Source: DASQUK01 sp963756425
GTDB lineage: Bacteria; Actinomycetota; Acidimicrobiia; Acidimicrobiales; VFJN01
Length of the DNA stretch: 64,000 bases
Assembly: GCA_963756425.1 (NCBI GenBank)
Contig: CAVWNW010000022.1
Span: 186,001-250,000, forward strand
Direction of reading: 5' to 3'
Position 1 is the first letter of the stretch; every line of letters begins with the position of its first letter. Below, piece after piece: positions 44,618 through 53,271 of the stretch. The position numbers were made by a program, and so were the translations under genes. Under the pieces are notes generated by a model that had not been told where the DNA came from, did no database searches, and saw nothing but the letters and a program-made list of their open reading frames with translations.

Positions 44618-46732
44618 TCAGACGAGCTCGGCGATGAGCCGGGCCGCTCGGGCCGCGCCCGCGGTCTCGACGTCGCGGTAGGCGACCGCCTGACCGATGT
44701 GGTCGCGGACGGCCGCCGCGATGAGGTCGGGATCGCTCGTTGCGTAGTCCATGCACCGGCCGGCGCCATACCGGTCCAAGCGGTGCCGGACGTGGAAGTT
44801 CTGCTCGAAGTGATGCCTCAGCGGGAAGTAGAGGAACGGTCGCTTCGCCGCGGCAAGCTCCATCGTCGTCGTCAGCCCGCCCTGAACGACGGCCAGGTCG
44901 CAGACCGACAGGTGCCGGTACAGGCGGTTGACGTAGCCGTGGACCTCCAGATCGGCGTAGCTCGGAAGGCTGCCGGGATCGATGCGGGGCCCGGCGACGA
45001 CCACCATCCGTAGCTCCGGAACGAGCCGCTTGGCCAGTGGGTACGCGGCGATGACCTTCTCGAGCAGCGCTCGCCCAACGCCGCTGCCACCCACGGCCAC
45101 CAAGCAGACCCGCTCGTCGTCGTGGTACCCGAGCTCGGCCCGGATTGCCGGGACCTCGTCGGGATCGGGTGGTGTGAAGCCGGTGATGTACCCCGAGAAC
45201 GAGAAGTGCGCCTCGGTCCAGTCGCGGATGCTCGGCAGGTCGGCCCCGAAGGTGTCCGGGACGATGTCGTCGGGGTTTCCGACGAAGATGGCGGAGTCCC
45301 GGATGCGGGGGTAGCGGGCGATGTGCTCGATCATCTCGGCGTTGTAATCCGCGGTCAGGAACGCCTCGTGCTCGCCGCCGTCCGGCATCGGCAGATAGCC
45401 GACGAAGTCGGTCAGCCACACGTGGTCACCCCGCTTGAGCTCGGGGTTCTCGTGCCAGAAGTGATCGACGTCCCAGGCTTCGTCCCCGATGACCAGGTCG
45501 TACAGCCCCTCCTCCACGACCTCCTGGAACACCATGAAGTTGGCCACCAGGATCTCGTCCATCCGTCGGAGCGCCTGGAAGCAGTGCAGGTCGTGCTCGC
45601 AGGCCTCCGACGCGATGTGCGCGGACTCGTTGGCCAGCCAGGCGCTGGCCGGGTGGATGCGCTCGCCCTCGGCCTCGAGGACGCTCGTCACGGGATGCTG
45701 GGCCAGCCAGTCGACATCCAGCTCGGGATGGAGTCGCTTCAGCTCCTTGACCACGGCGACGTCGCGGCGGGCATGACCGAGCCCGATCGGCGATGAGAGG
45801 TACAACGCCCGCTTGGGCCTGCGCAGGCCGCGTGTCCAGACCTGTCTGCGCATGGGTTCCCCCTCGATGCGGTCGACGAATTCCTTGACCAGCCGGTTGA
45901 CCTTGACCGGCTCGCGGCCCTGGGGCAGGTGGCCCGCACCCTCCAGCACCACGAGATCGCCCCCGGTCAGCTCCGCCAGTCGCTGGCCCCTCGCCACCGG
46001 TTGGCACTGGTCCTCGGTGCCGTGGATGACGAGGGTGGGACACCGAACGCTCCGGCACAGCGCCTCGGCCGCGTCCCGGTCATTCGGTGCGTTCCGGCCT
46101 TCACGCTCGGCGATCATCGTCTCGGGATCGGTCTCGAGGGCCCACGAAACCGCATCCTCGTACTGCTTGGTGGAGTGTGGCTCCGGCAGTAGTTGGTGAA
46201 AGAAGAACCTCGGCCAGGCGGGGTAGTCCTGCCGCCAAAAGTGGCGGTTGCACAGTCCCCACCCCGTTGGGTTCTCGACCTCGTCCGTCCAGCGCTCGGT
46301 CGGCTCCGCCCAGTGCTCGTCGCGCGGAGCAAGCGCGATGGCCGGTGCGATGGCGACGACACCCGACACCCGGTCGGCGTGATCGGCGGCCAGTTGCAGG
46401 GCCCACGGCACGGCGTGGCAATGGGCGACGACAACCGCCCGGGTCAGGTCGACGGCGTCGAGGATTGCGAGCTGATCCGTGAGCATCTCGGCCGGCCCGT
46501 AAGCCGCGCGGCCGGCGGGCCGGTCTGATCGGCCGTTCCCGCGTGGGTCGGCCGTGACGACGGTGAAGTGGCGGGAAAGGAAGGGGACGAGGCCCTTCCA
46601 GGACCGGGCGTGGCTGATAGGCGCGGCCGGGATGAGCAGCAGCCCGGGCTCGCGCGCCCCGGCAACCTCGTAGGCCACCTTCACGCCGTCGCGCTCGACG
46701 ACGTCCGTCCGGTCGGGTTGGCGCGCTCTCAT
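44618..46732 (-). CDS. Alpha/beta hydrolase fused to a GT28/MGT-like glycosyltransferase
   Basis: The 704-residue protein has two parts. Residues 1-291 are an alpha/beta hydrolase (TADPRGNGRSDRP; HGTEDQCQPV; GAGHLPQGREPV), but the nucleophile elbow is VVVAHCHAVPW, with Cys in place of Ser. Residues 294-704 are a glycosyltransferase of GT28/MGT type: SSPIGLGHARRDVAVVKELK at the N-terminus and VCDLAVVQGGLTTTMELAAA then FLYFPLRHHFEQNFH for nucleotide-sugar binding. Met294 (at 45853) is preceded by GAGGGGG, so the transferase may also be made alone. It overlaps the upstream hydrolase gene by ATGA. Confidence 0.85.
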   Translation of the reverse strand: MRARQPDRTDVVERDGVKVAYEVAGAREPGLLLIPAAPISHARSWKGLVPFLSRHFTVVTADPRGNGRSDRPAGRAAYGPAEMLTDQLAILDAVDLTRAVVVAHCHAVPWALQLAADHADRVSGVVAIAPAIALAPRDEHWAEPTERWTDEVENPTGWGLCNRHFWRQDYPAWPRFFFHQLLPEPHSTKQYEDAVSWALETDPETMIAEREGRNAPNDRDAAEALCRSVRCPTLVIHGTEDQCQPVARGQRLAELTGGDLVVLEGAGHLPQGREPVKVNRLVKEFVDRIEGEPMRRQVWTRGLRRPKRALYLSSPIGLGHARRDVAVVKELKRLHPELDVDWLAQHPVTSVLEAEGERIHPASAWLANESAHIASEACEHDLHCFQALRRMDEILVANFMVFQEVVEEGLYDLVIGDEAWDVDHFWHENPELKRGDHVWLTDFVGYLPMPDGGEHEAFLTADYNAEMIEHIARYPRIRDSAIFVGNPDDIVPDTFGADLPSIRDWTEAHFSFSGYITGFTPPDPDEVPAIRAELGYHDDERVCLVAVGGSGVGRALLEKVIAAYPLAKRLVPELRMVVVAGPRIDPGSLPSYADLEVHGYVNRLYRHLSVCDLAVVQGGLTTTMELAAAKRPFLYFPLRHHFEQNFHVRHRLDRYGAGRCMDYATSDPDLIAAAVRDHIGQAVAYRDVETAGAARAARLIAELV

Positions 46733-47601
46733 CGCCGGGTCCCCTCGACGAACTGCCGGATCAGCAGGTTGAGCCGGACAGGGTCGCGGGTGTGCGGGAA
46801 GTGCCCGGACCCCTCGAGCGTTACGAGGGCCCCGCAGGTGCGTTCGGCCAGGGACACACCCCCGGCATGGGCGCGGAGGACGTCGTCGGACCCCTGGATC
46901 ACCAGCACCGGACACCGGACCTTCGCAGCGAGTCGACCGATCGCTTGGGGGGTGCAGTCATCGAGGCCGTAGTTGGTCGCGATCAACGTCGCCGGGTCGG
47001 TCTCCAGCGCCCAATGCACCGCGTCCTCGTACTGCTTGGTCGAGTGCTCCTCGGTGAACATCTGGCCCACGAAGAACTCGACGAAGTCCCGGTAGTCGGC
47101 CTTCCAGTGGTGGGCGTTGTACTTCTCCCAGCCCACGGGCTCATCGACCACCTCGTCGAACCGCTGGAGCACCACCGCGCGCTCGAGCGGCGGGGGCGCG
47201 AACGGGACCCCGGGAGCGATGAAGATCGCGCCGAGCACGCGGTTTGGATGTTCGGCGCACAGATGCAGGGACCAGAGGGCGCCGCGCGAGACGCTGACGA
47301 GGACCGCGCGTTCAGTCTCCGTGGCGTCCATGACCGCCAACGCATCGGCGGCGAACTCAGCAGCACCGTACGAGGCGGGCCTGGCCGGCCGGTCCGACCG
47401 CCCGCTTCCCCGCCCGTCGAAGGTCAACACGGTGTAGTGCCGTGCTAGGTAGGGGACCTGCATCTTCCAGTGGCGCGAGTGCACCAGCGACCAGGTCGGT
47501 AGGAGCACGAGCGTGGGCGACGCGTCGCCGTAGCGCGCGTAGTGCACGGTGACCCCGTCGCGGGTGACCGATGCCTCAACGTCGGCGGCGACGGCCCGCA
47601 T
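46729..47601 (-). CDS. Alpha/beta hydrolase, paralogue of the hydrolase half of the next gene
   Basis: The 290-residue hydrolase has TFDGRGSGRSDRPARPASYG, the nucleophile Ser in AVLVSVSRGALWSLHL, the acid in VIQGSDDVLRAH and the catalytic His in GSGHFPHTRDPV. It shares STKQYEDAV and WALETDP with the hydrolase half of the following fusion protein, so the two arose by duplication. The start at 47601 (MRAVAADVEASV) overlaps the TetR gene by 26 bases; its stop overlaps the next start as ATGA. It is probably the second gene of a TetR-led operon. Confidence 0.88.
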   Translation of the reverse strand: MRAVAADVEASVTRDGVTVHYARYGDASPTLVLLPTWSLVHSRHWKMQVPYLARHYTVLTFDGRGSGRSDRPARPASYGAAEFAADALAVMDATETERAVLVSVSRGALWSLHLCAEHPNRVLGAIFIAPGVPFAPPPLERAVVLQRFDEVVDEPVGWEKYNAHHWKADYRDFVEFFVGQMFTEEHSTKQYEDAVHWALETDPATLIATNYGLDDCTPQAIGRLAAKVRCPVLVIQGSDDVLRAHAGGVSLAERTCGALVTLEGSGHFPHTRDPVRLNLLIRQFVEGTRR

Positions 47602-48217
47602 CCTGGCCACCTCCCTCCTTGTCGCCGTCCTGGCCCTCTTCGAGTGCCCGCAGGACATGGCCAACCTTGCGCAGGGCCGAGCGCGCCGCGATCACGGTGT
47701 CGTCCAGACCGAGCAGGATCACGGTTTCCGCGCCCAGGAACGGAAGTCCCGCCAGGGCTCCCACCTCCTCGGGTGTGAACGGACCCAGGTTGCCGAAGCG
47801 TTCCTCGGCGCGGCGTGCGACGTCGGCCAGGAGGTCGAACCAGCCACGTATGTCCTGGCCAACCGGGCGTGCGATCTCGGCGTCGGACCACCCCGCCGAG
47901 ACCATCTCCTGCAGCACCCGGACGTAGCCGGACTCCAGGTCGTCGTCGAGGAAGTCGCACGCCTGCTCCCACTGCTTCCACAGCGGCATGTCCGAGCCGT
48001 ACATCGTTACCTGCCGGCCGAGGAGCCGACGGTTCTCCTGCTCGAGGAGCTCAAGGACGAGCTTCTGCTTGGACCCGAAGTGGTAGTGGATCTGGCTGAG
48101 CGGGACGCCAGCGGTCTCGGCGATCACCCGTGTCGACAACCTGGCATATCCCACATGGAGCAGGCTGGTCTTGGCTGCCGCCAGGATCCTGGTTCTCGTC
48201 TCGGGCTCACCTGCCAA
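47576..48217 (-). CDS. TetR-family regulator of the hydrolase/glycosyltransferase cluster
   Basis: The regulator has the helix-turn-helix TRILAAAKTSLLHVGYARLS, then TRVIAETAGVPLSQIHYHFG and SKQKLVLELL. The C-terminal domain includes CDFLDDDLESGYVRVLQEMV. A TTG start at 48217 (213 residues) is preferred because a perfect 20-base palindrome lies 30 bases further upstream and would otherwise be coding. An ATG at 48298 is in frame and would include the palindrome. It heads the operon and probably represses itself and the oxygenase gene. Confidence 0.85.
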   Translation of the reverse strand: MAGEPETRTRILAAAKTSLLHVGYARLSTRVIAETAGVPLSQIHYHFGSKQKLVLELLEQENRRLLGRQVTMYGSDMPLWKQWEQACDFLDDDLESGYVRVLQEMVSAGWSDAEIARPVGQDIRGWFDLLADVARRAEERFGNLGPFTPEEVGALAGLPFLGAETVILLGLDDTVIAARSALRKVGHVLRALEEGQDGDKEGGGQDAGRRRRR

Positions 48218-48243
48218 GGGGACGCTGCCCTCCGCTCGCCGCC

Positions 48244-48266
48244 ATCGTTCGGTCGATCGACCGAAC
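48244..48266 (-). promoter_or_regulatory. Predicted TetR operator, copy 1 (perfect 20-base palindrome)
   Basis: GTTCGGTCGATCGACCGAAC at 48247-48266 is a perfect ten-base-arm palindrome with no spacer. It sits 30 bases upstream of the likely TTG start of the TetR gene. Its 21-base extended form on the minus strand recurs with a single change at 44547-44567. A repeat of this length with matching position upstream of two genes of one cluster is unlikely by chance. Confidence 0.75.
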
Positions 48267-48401
48267 ACGAGCGTGCGCCGACCAGCGCCACTTGTCAAGA
48301 CTCCTGGGGGATGGGGTGTCGCCTATCCGTCGTTTGAGTCACGACTATCCCGTGCGCGTGCTACCTACGCGGCCGCGCCCCGGGTTCTCGACGCAGGTGG
48401 T

Positions 48402-49049
48402 TCAGGTACCCGCACGGGTGAAGGTCACATGCGTGACGCCGCTGGGCGAGGAGGTGGCTTCGACCTCGTAGTCCTTCTCGAGGCCCTCCAGTCCGTCCCA
48501 GAGGCGCACGCCTCGGCCGAGCAGGATCGGGACCACCACGAAGTGCATGTGGTCCACGAGCCCGGCAGCAAGGAACTCGCGGATCATGGTGGGACCCCCG
48601 CCGATGCGTACGTCCAGGCCACCGGCAGCCTCGCTGGCCGTCTCGAGCGCCTCGGCAGGCGAAGCTTCGATGAAGTGGAACGTCGTACCGCCCTCCATTT
48701 CGATCGACGGGCGCGGGTGATGGGTGAGGATGAATGTCGGTGTGTGGAACGGCGGGTTGGGACCCCACCAGCCCTTCCACTCCGGGTCCTCGTGCCATCC
48801 GGGCGGTCCGAACTTCCCGGCACCCATGATCTCGGCGCCGATCCCAGCAGCGAACGGCCGCAAGAAGGCGTCGTCGACGCCGCCGGTGCCGCCGGGCTGG
48901 CCGTCCCTTTCGTGCCACCACCGGGTGACGAACATCCACTCGTGCAGCCGTTCGCCGGCGTGACCGAACGGTGTGTCGTGGCTCTGACCTTCACCGGTGG
49001 CGAACCCGTCGAGTGAGATGGAGATCTGCTGGACGCGGACGAGTGACAT
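48402..49049 (-). CDS. Dihydrofolate-reductase-like (RibD C-terminal domain) protein
   Basis: The 215-residue protein starts MSLVRVQQISISLDGFATGE, then has EIMGAGKFGPPGW, PTFILTHHPRPSIEMEGGTT, GLDVRIGGGPTMIREFLAAG and VDHMHFVVVPILLGRGVRLW. This is the RibD-C/DHFR fold, binding NADPH and a pterin- or flavin-precursor-like ligand; actinomycetes have many such paralogues of unknown role. GGAGCA lies about ten bases before ATG 49049. A 13-codon stub resembling its N-terminus lies just upstream at 49176-49214. Confidence 0.9.
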   Translation of the reverse strand: MSLVRVQQISISLDGFATGEGQSHDTPFGHAGERLHEWMFVTRWWHERDGQPGGTGGVDDAFLRPFAAGIGAEIMGAGKFGPPGWHEDPEWKGWWGPNPPFHTPTFILTHHPRPSIEMEGGTTFHFIEASPAEALETASEAAGGLDVRIGGGPTMIREFLAAGLVDHMHFVVVPILLGRGVRLWDGLEGLEKDYEVEATSSPSGVTHVTFTRAGT

Positions 49050-49175
49050 GGCTGGTGCTCCTTCGGTACTCACGGGTCAGTTCTCGTAGGCGGTGCGGAA
49101 ACGGAGGTTGGTCGCGGCATTCGGGTCATGGCCGACCCAGGTTCTGCAGGTTGCGCGTGGGTCCATCGGCCCGGC

Positions 49176-49214
49176 CTAGCAGCCGTCGAGCGAGATGGAC
49201 ATCTGTGCTGTCAC
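49176..49214 (-). pseudogene. 5' stub of a second DHFR-like gene
   Basis: A GTG at 49214 preceded by AAAGG opens only twelve codons, VTAQMSISLDGC, before a stop. M-S-I-S-L-D-G matches the strand-turn that starts RibD-C proteins (I-S-I-S-L-D-G in the adjacent gene). It is therefore the beginning of a lost or truncated paralogue. The rest of the gap from 49050 to 49318 holds no recognisable continuation. Confidence 0.45.
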
Positions 49215-49318
49215 CTTTGGTCATGCCCCTGAGTCGGAGCCACCGACGCGTTCTCGACAGAGCGGCGCCGTCCTAGGCACCCGAAGGCGGGGCGATCGAG
49301 ACCAACCTTGCTTCAGGC

Positions 49319-50046
49319 TCAGGATTCCTCGACGAGGTCGCTCGCTGGGAGCGGGTAGCGGCTGAGGACGCCGGTCATCGCGTCGACATCGCCTATCCAG
49401 TCCATCGCGCGGAGTGGTGCTCGCTGCGGCGGCCCCCGAGCGCTCGGAACAGTTGGTACCGGGACGCCTTCAGCGCCGCTACCTCGCTGCCCGTGCCAAG
49501 TGTCCACCGCTGCTGGGGCGAGTCGCTCGTCTCCACGACCAGACCGCCGACGTCCTGCGCGACGAGATTGCCGTGGCAGGACCGGAGGTAGAAGTCGAGG
49601 CCCACGACGAGCGCTTCGTGATCGTCGATTCGCGCCAGACCGAGAGCGTGATGGATATCCGATGCGTGGTGCAGGAGATCGCCGACGAAGTGGCTGCCAA
49701 CGTCGTAGCCCATCAGCCGCAGGCCTACCTCGAAGATCTCCGCCTCCCGCTGCCATTCGACGTCGAGGTCGTCAAGCGTGGCCTGTTGCCGCTCGTGCAC
49801 CTGGCGTGCCGTCCATTCGTCGGGATCGGTGACGTCAAAGCGCTGGGCGTTCAGATCGCCGGCGATCCCGACGACGTGGGCCACGGCATCGCGCACCGAC
49901 CACGCCGGCGTCGCCGGCACGACGGTCTCTAGCCGACGACTGTCGAGTGAACGAAGCGTTGCGATCAGTCGTCGTCGAAGGCGCTGATAGATGAGTCCGC
50001 AGTCGACCTCCCGCTCCACGATCACCGGACCATTCTCGCGGCTCAC
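49319..50046 (-). CDS. Maleylpyruvate-isomerase/DinB-type protein with C-terminal frameshift
   Basis: The protein has the mycothiol-binding helical bundle (MDMPI_N): LIYQRLRRRLIATLRSL, VPATPAWSVRDAVAHVVGIA, then FVGDLLHHASDIHHALGLAR with metal-ligand His residues, and the sterol-carrier-like tail YQLFRALGGRRS. There the frame stops early (49393). One base lost near 49417-49422 would instead continue to LRAMDWIGDVDAMTGVLSRY then PLPASDLVEES, the normal family ending, stopping at 49319. GTG 50046 and GTG 50025 are plausible starts. Confidence 0.8.
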
Positions 50047-50345
50047 GCCACCCCGCGACCGGGGTGGCCGACGCGGTCCCCCTACCCGGCCAGGTCGTGA
50101 ACCGGTTCGGTCAGCCACTGTCTGGAATCTGTGTGAATCCACCGTCGAGGACGTCCGTGACCGACACCCAGTCCTGGACAGGCGCTGCGTCCTGGTCTTC
50201 CAGGTTTGTCGCTCTCATGTCGTTTGTAGACGCCGAGCAAACCCGAGTTCATCCGTCCGACCCGACCCTGGTCGTGGCTCCAGTCGATCGCCGCACGGAG
50301 CAACCGGTTGTCGCCGTCGCCTTGGTGCGGGAGGCTCCAGGGACG

Positions 50346-51026
50346 ATGGCGACGTTCGCGTTCATCCACGGCGGCGGAGACGTCGGCTGGTACTGGCACC
50401 TCGTGGAGAAGGAGCTGCGTGCCCGGGGACACGAGACCGTTGCGCCCGATCTGCCGTGTGACGACGACTCGGCCACGCTGTCCGATTACGCCGACACCGT
50501 GGTGCGCGCCGTCGACGGCCGGCGCGACCTCGTAGTAGTCGCCCAGTCGTACGGCGGCTTCACGGCACCGTTGGTCGCCGACCGCGTGCCGGTCGATGCG
50601 CTCGTCCTGGTCACGGCCATGATCCCTGCACCCGGTGAGAAGCCGGTCGACTGGTGGACCAACACCCGCCACGGCGACGCTGTCCGAGAGCAAGCGGAGC
50701 GCGACGGTGGCCTCACCGGCAACGACGACCCGTTCGTCGCGTTCTATCACGACGTGCCCCGCGCGCTCGCCGAGGAGGCGATGAGCAAGGAGCGGGGTGA
50801 ATCGGAGGCGGCCTACAACACCCCGTGGCCCCTCGACGGATTGCCGGCGGTGCCGACGAGGTTCGTGCTGTGCATGCAGGACCGGTTCTTCCCCGAGGCG
50901 TTCATGCGACGCGTGGTCGCCGAACGTCTCGGCGTCGTTCCCGACGAGATCACGGCCGGTCACTGCGTCGCTCTCAGCCGCCCTCGAGAGCTGGCGGACC
51001 TTCTGGTCGGAGATTCGGTCTTCTAG
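50346..51026 (+). CDS. Alpha/beta hydrolase
   Basis: The 226-residue hydrolase begins MATFAFIHGGGDVGWYWHLV with the HGGG oxyanion motif. It has the nucleophile Ser in VVVAQSYGGFTAP, FVLCMQDRFFP supplying the acid and EITAGHCVALSRPRELADLL supplying the His. It resembles small esterase/EstC- or salicylate-methylesterase-like proteins. The start is the ATG immediately before the first strand; the open frame upstream to 50064 has no family character. Confidence 0.9.
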   Translation: MATFAFIHGGGDVGWYWHLVEKELRARGHETVAPDLPCDDDSATLSDYADTVVRAVDGRRDLVVVAQSYGGFTAPLVADRVPVDALVLVTAMIPAPGEKPVDWWTNTRHGDAVREQAERDGGLTGNDDPFVAFYHDVPRALAEEAMSKERGESEAAYNTPWPLDGLPAVPTRFVLCMQDRFFPEAFMRRVVAERLGVVPDEITAGHCVALSRPRELADLLVGDSVF

Positions 51027-51318
51027 CACGACCACGCACCGGATCGCACTCAGGTGCAACGCACGGGTGCTGGTCGCACCTACGTTGAGCATCGCCTGGC
51101 TACTGGCGACACCGAGACCGAGGCGGTCCGAGCACTTCGCCGACGCATCTCCGACGAGGTCGTTCTGAACTGCGGGTGCCCGGTGAGCCGGCGGACCTGG
51201 ATTGTCACCCCCCTTTGGGGTGCGCGCGAGTCGACCAGCTCGAGCGCTCGATCCAGGCGGGTGTCAGGGAACAGCCCCGCACCGGTCGTGCAAGAGGCCC
51301 CGGGGTTATCCCGTCGTG

Positions 51319-52260
51319 CTACGTGGGTGTGGGTGCTGGCGGCGGAGGGGCCGGCGGCGTCCGCAGCGGTTCCCCAGACTCATCAGCGACCACGTCACGC
51401 CGGCGAGCGTGGCGACCCGCCACGGCGATCGCACCCAGACCCACGACGACTGCGGCCAGCGACACCAGCCAGCCCAGGACGGGGACCAGGGCGACCACCC
51501 GCAGGATCCCCCAGCCCACCAGGAAGGCGACGATCGGTGAGGCCCGACTGACGACGCGGCGACCGAGGATCCACGCCCCGGTCGTGTACCCGATGCCGTA
51601 GATCAGCCCGAGAGCGAGCAGCAGACCGATCCCGAGGGGAAGCCCGACGAGGGTGACGATGGCAATGGCGGCGACGATGGGCAGACCGATCAACAGGACC
51701 AGTCCCCACAGGACCACCGGCCCCATGCCGCGGGCGGCGGCACCGTCGACCGCGACAGCGGCTCGGGGCGCAAGCAGGCCCAGCACGAGACCCAGGATCA
51801 GGCTCGAGACGGTGAACGCCAGCCACACGGCGAGCCAGCCCACCACCGAGGTCGCATTGCTCCACGCCCGCGGGTTCCAGCGCTCCCACGACCCATCGAG
51901 GCGGCCGTCGCCCTCTATGACCGGCCGGTGCCGGGATACGACATCGCCTTCGATCCGCCCGCCGTCGGCAACGGTCACCGTGCCGTCGGCGGCGACGACA
52001 TCGTCGCGGGCGGTGCCCCTTATGAGGACGTCGCCGTTGAAGGCGACGAGTGCATCATCCACCGTGCCGTCGACGACCACGGGACCGTCGAAGATGATGA
52101 CGTTGTCAACCGTCTCGCCCGCTCGGACCTCGGCCCGACCGGTGAACACGACGATGTTGTCGGGCTCCTCTTCGGCCTGCGCGCCGGCCGCCGGCGCCGC
52201 CGCCGTAAGAACGGATAGCGCGAGGAGCAAGGCGATGGACGCACGAACGACGGAGCGCAT
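51319..52260 (-). CDS. Exported bactofilin-like (polymer-forming) domain with C-terminal membrane helices
   Basis: The 313-residue protein starts at ATG 52260 with AGGAGGTG upstream. It has a signal peptide (MRSVVRASIALLLALSVLTA). A repetitive beta-helix follows with DNIVVFTGRAEVRAGETVDN, VIIFDGPVVVDGTVDDALVA and DGTVTVADGGRIEGDVVSRH, matching polymer-forming bactofilin-type repeats. Four or five membrane helices come next (VVGWLAVWLAFTVSSLILGL onward), then a cytosolic Arg-rich and Pro-rich tail. Placing a bactofilin-like helix outside the membrane is a known but little-studied variant. Confidence 0.8.
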   Translation of the reverse strand: MRSVVRASIALLLALSVLTAAAPAAGAQAEEEPDNIVVFTGRAEVRAGETVDNVIIFDGPVVVDGTVDDALVAFNGDVLIRGTARDDVVAADGTVTVADGGRIEGDVVSRHRPVIEGDGRLDGSWERWNPRAWSNATSVVGWLAVWLAFTVSSLILGLVLGLLAPRAAVAVDGAAARGMGPVVLWGLVLLIGLPIVAAIAIVTLVGLPLGIGLLLALGLIYGIGYTTGAWILGRRVVSRASPIVAFLVGWGILRVVALVPVLGWLVSLAAVVVGLGAIAVAGRHARRRDVVADESGEPLRTPPAPPPPAPTPT

Positions 52261-52477
52261 GGGCCACCTCCTGTCGGCCATGATCGCGGACCCACGGGCT
52301 CAGGAGAAGCGCTGCGTCGTCGTGGACGGCACCGATCGCGACTGTGACCTCGTGGTTTCAACGTCGGCGCAGCGGCTGACGCTGGATCGACAGGCCTAGT
52401 CCTCGCGATCACCTTCGTCAACGCCGTCCTGTTCGAACAGGCCCGGTGACTGCGCGGCGCCCTCGCGGCGCTGGTCG

Positions 52478-52780
52478 TCAGGCACCCAGGAGGTGAGCCC
52501 GGAGTCCGGTGCGGTCTATGAGATGCCGAACCACGGACGAGGGGCTTACACGGAACCGCACTCCTGCGTCGTTGGCCGCGGCACGGGCACGCAGCAACGA
52601 CCTCAATCCTGAAGAGTCCATGAACGTCAGGCCCCGGGCATCGACGACAAGCGATCCCGCACCCGCCTGCTTGCGAAGCCCTGCCGCGACACGTGCCAGG
52701 AACCACTCGGTGCCACTCATGTCGAGCTCACCATCAAGCGTGATAACGGTTTCAGTGCTGTCGCCTGGGGTGTCGGACAT
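52478..52780 (-). CDS. STAS-domain anti-sigma factor antagonist
   Basis: The 100-residue single STAS domain reads ETVITLDGELDMSGTEWFLA, then SLVVDARGLTFMDSSGLRSL with the phosphorylatable Ser of D-S-S-G, and VRFRVSPSSVVRHLIDRTGL at the C-terminus. These proteins bind anti-sigma kinases in their unphosphorylated form. No kinase or sigma gene is adjacent, so the partner must lie elsewhere. Confidence 0.92.
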   Translation of the reverse strand: MSDTPGDSTETVITLDGELDMSGTEWFLARVAAGLRKQAGAGSLVVDARGLTFMDSSGLRSLLRARAAANDAGVRFRVSPSSVVRHLIDRTGLRAHLLGA

Positions 52781-53013
52781 AGGTCAGCTCGAGCGCCAAC
52801 GCTCAACGTTCTGCGGCCTGCTAGATCTGCCCACAGCGCACCCCGGCAAACGACCAATGCGACCGGCCGCGCCCGTGTCAGTCCTCAGATAGCAGATCCT
52901 CGAGCCCCGTGATCTCTGTTGTCCGCTGAAGCTCGGGCGACGGTTCCCTGACAGCGACCCCGACACCCGCCTCGAAGGCCGCCCCATGGGTATCGCGCCG
53001 GGGGCCTACCCGG

Positions 53014-53271
53014 TCAATCGGCCGGGTCGGGGCGTGGTGCCGCACCCGTTGCAGTGAGCGCATCGCACCGCGGGCAATGGGACGGCCGGCCCAAGAACTC
53101 CTCGCCCATCGGCGTGAGGCCTTCGAGTGGCCGACCGCAGGCGGTGTCCGGCTCGCCTTCAAGGTAGGCGTGGAACCACTTCGCCTGTCCAGCCCCGGCT
53201 CCGCGCCACTGCTGGCCCGCTCTCACAGTCGTCGAGGTCCTCGTCTCTGCCGCTGCCAGCCAAGTCGTCAC
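53014..53271 (-). CDS. Small Cys-motif (zinc-ribbon-like) protein
   Basis: The 85-residue protein has a conserved-looking core KWFHAYLEGEPDTACGRPLE, then GEEFLGRPSHCPRCDALT. One Cys in A-C-G-R and two in C-P-R-C, with nearby His residues, could form a zinc site. Similar short proteins with W-F-H and C-P-x-C occur in actinomycetes, but I cannot name the family. GTG 53271 is used; the first 25 residues are low-complexity and the true start may be internal. Confidence 0.5.
   Translation of the reverse strand: MTTWLAAAETRTSTTVRAGQQWRGAGAGQAKWFHAYLEGEPDTACGRPLEGLTPMGEEFLGRPSHCPRCDALTATGAAPRPDPAD

Noticed and set aside
50064..50345. N-terminal extension of the alpha/beta hydrolase at 50346
   Set aside because: The in-frame extension has no family resemblance and the catalytic domain begins at the ATG at 50346.
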